Assembly: GCA_030596395.1 (NCBI GenBank)
Contig: JAUVKF010000021.1
Location: forward strand, 1 to 45,183
Length of the DNA: 45,183 bases
Direction of reading: 5' to 3'
Source: Chlorobiota bacterium
Lineage (GTDB): Bacteria > Bacteroidota > Bacteroidia > Bacteroidales > F082
Positions 43,587 through 45,183 of this stretch are shown in pieces. The position numbers were made by a program, and so were the translations under genes. Each line of letters begins with the position of its first letter. The first letter of the stretch is position 1. The notes below the pieces were generated by a model. The model did no database searches. It saw only the letters and a program-made list of their open reading frames with translations, and was not told the DNA's origin.

Positions 43587-44798
43587 ATGAAAACTTTTAC
43601 TTTTTTTGTATTGTTCCTGTTTGCTACTGCAGTTTTGCAGGCACAGGATTACCAAATCAGTTTCACCGGATCAGGAGAAAGTACTTCCGTTGACAGTATC
43701 CAGGTTGAAAACCTGACACAGGGAACAACGCTAAGCCTTGATGGCAATGATGTGTTGCATTTATTGGGAACCGTTGGAATTAATGCACCAACTGACAACG
43801 AAAGCAACGTAAAAATTTACCCAAATCCAATGGTTGAATCAACCTTTGTTGAATTTACGAATTTAAAAACAGAATTGGTTTGCCTTGAAGTCTTTAATGA
43901 AATGGGTATATTATTTGCCAAACATAGTAAACTTGTTCAGCAAGGCAGGCAAAGATTTGAGATTTCGGGACTGAATGCAGGAATTTATACTGTTAATGTG
44001 AGTACTGCAGACTGGAAATATGCTGCTAAACTTATTTCATTGGGAAAGAGCTCAGGAAATACTGCAATCGAACATCAAGGCACAGATGGAGGGTCCTCTC
44101 CTGAAAATGCTTTAAAAAGCACAAAAAACATAATTGAGATGCAATACTATGATGGGGAAAACCTCCTGTTAGCGTGTTTCTCAGGACCCTTTACGATTAT
44201 ACAAACTTTGGTGCCCACCCAAAGCCAAACGGTTAATTCTGAATTTATTTCATGTTCGGATGAGGATGGGAATAATTATGCCGTAGTAACCATAGGCGAC
44301 CAAATCTGGATGGCCGAAAACCTGAATTGTGAAACCTCAAATAGTTGGTGTTTTAGTGATTATGGTTTTAACTGTGATGTTTACGGCAGGCTTTACACAT
44401 GGGATGCTGCAATGAGTGCCTGCCCAAGCGGCTGGCATTTACCATCAGATAACGAATGGAAAACCTTGGAAATATTCCTGGGCATGAGCCAAAGTGAGGC
44501 AGACGATACAGGATGGCGGGGCACCGATGAAGGCGGTAAGCTAAAAGAAACGGGAACAACACATTGGGTTAGTCCAAACACAGGCGCTACAAATTCAATT
44601 GGCTTTAGTGCCCTCGCCGGGGGCATCCGATTCCCCTTTGATTATTTCTCCGGCCTTTTCGAATTCGGCATCTGGTGGTCAAGTACGGAGCTCTCGGGGT
44701 CAGCGTGGGTACGGGGCCTGGACCACAACAGCAGCCAGGTGCGCCGGTACGACAAAAGCAAGGCGGACGGCTGTAGCGTCCGTTGCCTCAAGGACTGA
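43587..44798 (+). CDS. Secreted FISUMP-domain protein, candidate DGR target
   Basis: 403 residues from ATG 43587 (signal peptide ending VLQAQ). In order: a small N-terminal domain of the GSGESTSVDSIQVENLTQ type, a T9SS sorting-like domain (about 70-150, IYPNPMVESTFVEF, GLNAGIYTVNV) in the middle rather than at the end, and a C-terminal FISUMP domain (about 222-403; DGNNYAVVTIGDQIWMAENL, CPSGWHLPSDNEW, WWSSTE, SVRCLKD). FISUMP has a C-type-lectin-like or sulfatase-modifying-factor fold, used for ligand binding. The final 65 codons have a composition unlike the rest (see the next entry). Confidence 0.85.
   Translation: MKTFTFFVLFLFATAVLQAQDYQISFTGSGESTSVDSIQVENLTQGTTLSLDGNDVLHLLGTVGINAPTDNESNVKIYPNPMVESTFVEFTNLKTELVCLEVFNEMGILFAKHSKLVQQGRQRFEISGLNAGIYTVNVSTADWKYAAKLISLGKSSGNTAIEHQGTDGGSSPENALKSTKNIIEMQYYDGENLLLACFSGPFTIIQTLVPTQSQTVNSEFISCSDEDGNNYAVVTIGDQIWMAENLNCETSNSWCFSDYGFNCDVYGRLYTWDAAMSACPSGWHLPSDNEWKTLEIFLGMSQSEADDTGWRGTDEGGKLKETGTTHWVSPNTGATNSIGFSALAGGIRFPFDYFSGLFEFGIWWSSTELSGSAWVRGLDHNSSQVRRYDKSKADGCSVRCLKD
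44601..44798 (+). other. Candidate DGR variable region
   Basis: In the last 65 codons of the FISUMP gene, 50 end in G or C and 33 end in C, compared with 25 of the first 65 codons ending in G or C. 44701-44760 has 39 G or C in 60. Many codons are of the form NNC (TTC, ATC, CTC, TAC, GAC, CAC, AAC, AGC), as produced when AAC codons of a template are changed at adenines by a DGR. The unaltered-looking framework WWSSTE and SVRCLKD brackets the variable residues. No template is present in the window, so this is an inference from composition. Confidence 0.55.
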
Positions 44799-44800
44799 TT

Positions 44801-44820
44801 TGGGCGCTGATAAGCGACCA
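44801..44820 (+). other. GATA-tetraloop hairpin right after the stop codon
   Basis: Two bases after the TGA: TGGGCGCT, loop GATA (44809-44812), AGCGACCA. Eight positions pair, with one G-A mismatch. DGR targets typically have a hairpin or cruciform with a GRNA tetraloop just behind the variable region, and GATA fits GRNA. Confidence 0.5.
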
Positions 44821-44838
44821 TTAACAATTTGACAATTT

Positions 44839-44877
44839 GCTCCGCCTCGCTTAGGCAAGGCGAAGCCGATTTTTTTT
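44839..44877 (+). terminator. Intrinsic terminator after the FISUMP gene
   Basis: Stem GCT-C-CGCCT / AGGCG-A-AGC (44839-44847, 44858-44866) with one C-A mismatch, followed by CGA and eight T. Confidence 0.75.
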
Positions 44878-44955
44878 AAATATGAAGATTGCAGAAATTT
44901 AGCGGTCAGCAGCCAATTACACAAAATGGGAACTATGTAGTCTTGCGAAGCCCTT

Positions 44956-45026
44956 TTAAATAAATGAGCAAGACGAGTAAGCCGAAAATCGTTAAGAGTA
45001 GGCACTTAACATTAAATTAAATTGAT
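44956..45026 (+). promoter_or_regulatory. Repeated leader, copy C, with small hairpin
   Basis: Shares with copies A and B the TAAATAAATGAG...CGAGT...AAAATCG sequence and the following A-rich run to the start codon. The stem is ACGA (44973-44976) / TCGT (44989-44992), 35 bp before the ATG at 45027; the outer pair is now A-T. Confidence 0.5.
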
Positions 45027-45183
45027 ATGAAAAAATTAATTGTCAGCGCATTAGCAATTGCAGTATTGTTGCTCACAAGTTGTAGTGGTGGCGGAGGAGT
45101 TTCAAACAATGAATTCCTGGGAGAATTTCCGTCAATTACAAAAAAGTATCAACAGCAAATTGATCAGAAAGAAAAAGAACAAA
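45027..45183 (+). CDS. Lipoprotein, partial (cut by the window end)
   Basis: 52 codons are visible. MKKLIVSALAIAVLLLTSC is a lipoprotein signal with Cys19 as the acylated residue, followed by SGGGGVSNNEF, the Gly/Ser linker usual for surface or periplasmic lipoproteins, then the start of a helical Lys/Gln-rich region. The family cannot be named from this much. It is the third gene in the zone that carries the shared leader. Confidence 0.8.
   Translation, partial: MKKLIVSALAIAVLLLTSCSGGGGVSNNEFLGEFPSITKKYQQQIDQKEKEQ

Noticed and set aside
44599-45005. Several long open frames on both strands over the FISUMP 3' end
   Set aside because: They are shadows caused by the GC-rich composition of this segment; the plus-strand FISUMP frame has the domain evidence.
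44878-45183. DGR template repeat or reverse transcriptase within the window
   Set aside because: I looked for a second copy of the 3' end of the FISUMP gene and for reverse-transcriptase motifs and found neither.

Overview
The window looks like a chromosomal segment of a member of the Bacteroidota. The signs are: a Bacteroidota-type RNA polymerase omega gene between bamD and coaBC, type IX secretion (T9SS) sorting domains, a PorE-like OmpA protein, a fused 2-oxoacid dehydrogenase E1, promoters of the TAnnTTTG type rather than TATAAT, and AT-rich intergenic DNA with few Shine-Dalgarno sequences. The order or genus cannot be fixed from the sequence alone. I found no rRNA, tRNA or CRISPR array.

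Layout. 1-2000: the 5' end of an IS630-type transposase at the edge, an orphan acidic protein, a shortened CopG-type antitoxin and a WYL regulator. 2176-4944 (minus): a tight five-gene operon (LpxR-like lipoprotein, DUF493 protein, fluoride channel CrcB, a hypothetical, acylphosphatase). 5086-11254 (minus): a von Willebrand A protein, a fused E1 dehydrogenase, a membrane protein and an alpha-oxoamine synthase family enzyme that may make the backbone of a sphingolipid or sulfonolipid. 11520-16500 (plus): the operon bamD, rpoZ, coaBC, DUF4835, recN, followed by fabI. 17650-22537 (minus): a sugar-nucleotide operon (UDP-glucose dehydrogenase, UDP-xylose synthase, RmlD, phosphohexomutase). 22765-34704: an S9 peptidase, envelope proteins including a TPR plus PorE-like pair, an AI-2E family permease and an MscS channel. 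35094-40018 (minus): acetyltransferase-like proteins, a CAP-SPOR protein, a class IV aminotransferase, a DUF2007 protein and an EamA transporter.

40019-45183 is a different, accessory-looking zone. It carries a T9SS-exported protein with three 390-bp tandem repeats, a secreted unknown, a 183-bp inverted-repeat element, a FISUMP-domain protein and the start of a lipoprotein. Three of these four genes share a related leader whose small stem is kept by base-pair changes. The 3' end of the FISUMP gene is abruptly GC-rich, with half its codons ending in C, and is followed at once by a hairpin with a GATA tetraloop. Together these resemble the variable region of a diversity-generating retroelement (DGR). 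No reverse transcriptase or template repeat lies inside the window, so they would have to lie elsewhere, possibly just beyond the right edge.

Functionally most of the window serves the cell envelope: outer-membrane assembly (BamD), lipid synthesis and remodelling (FabI, the oxoamine synthase, LpxR-like), surface sugars, T9SS components and cargo, and turgor or ion control (MscS, CrcB).
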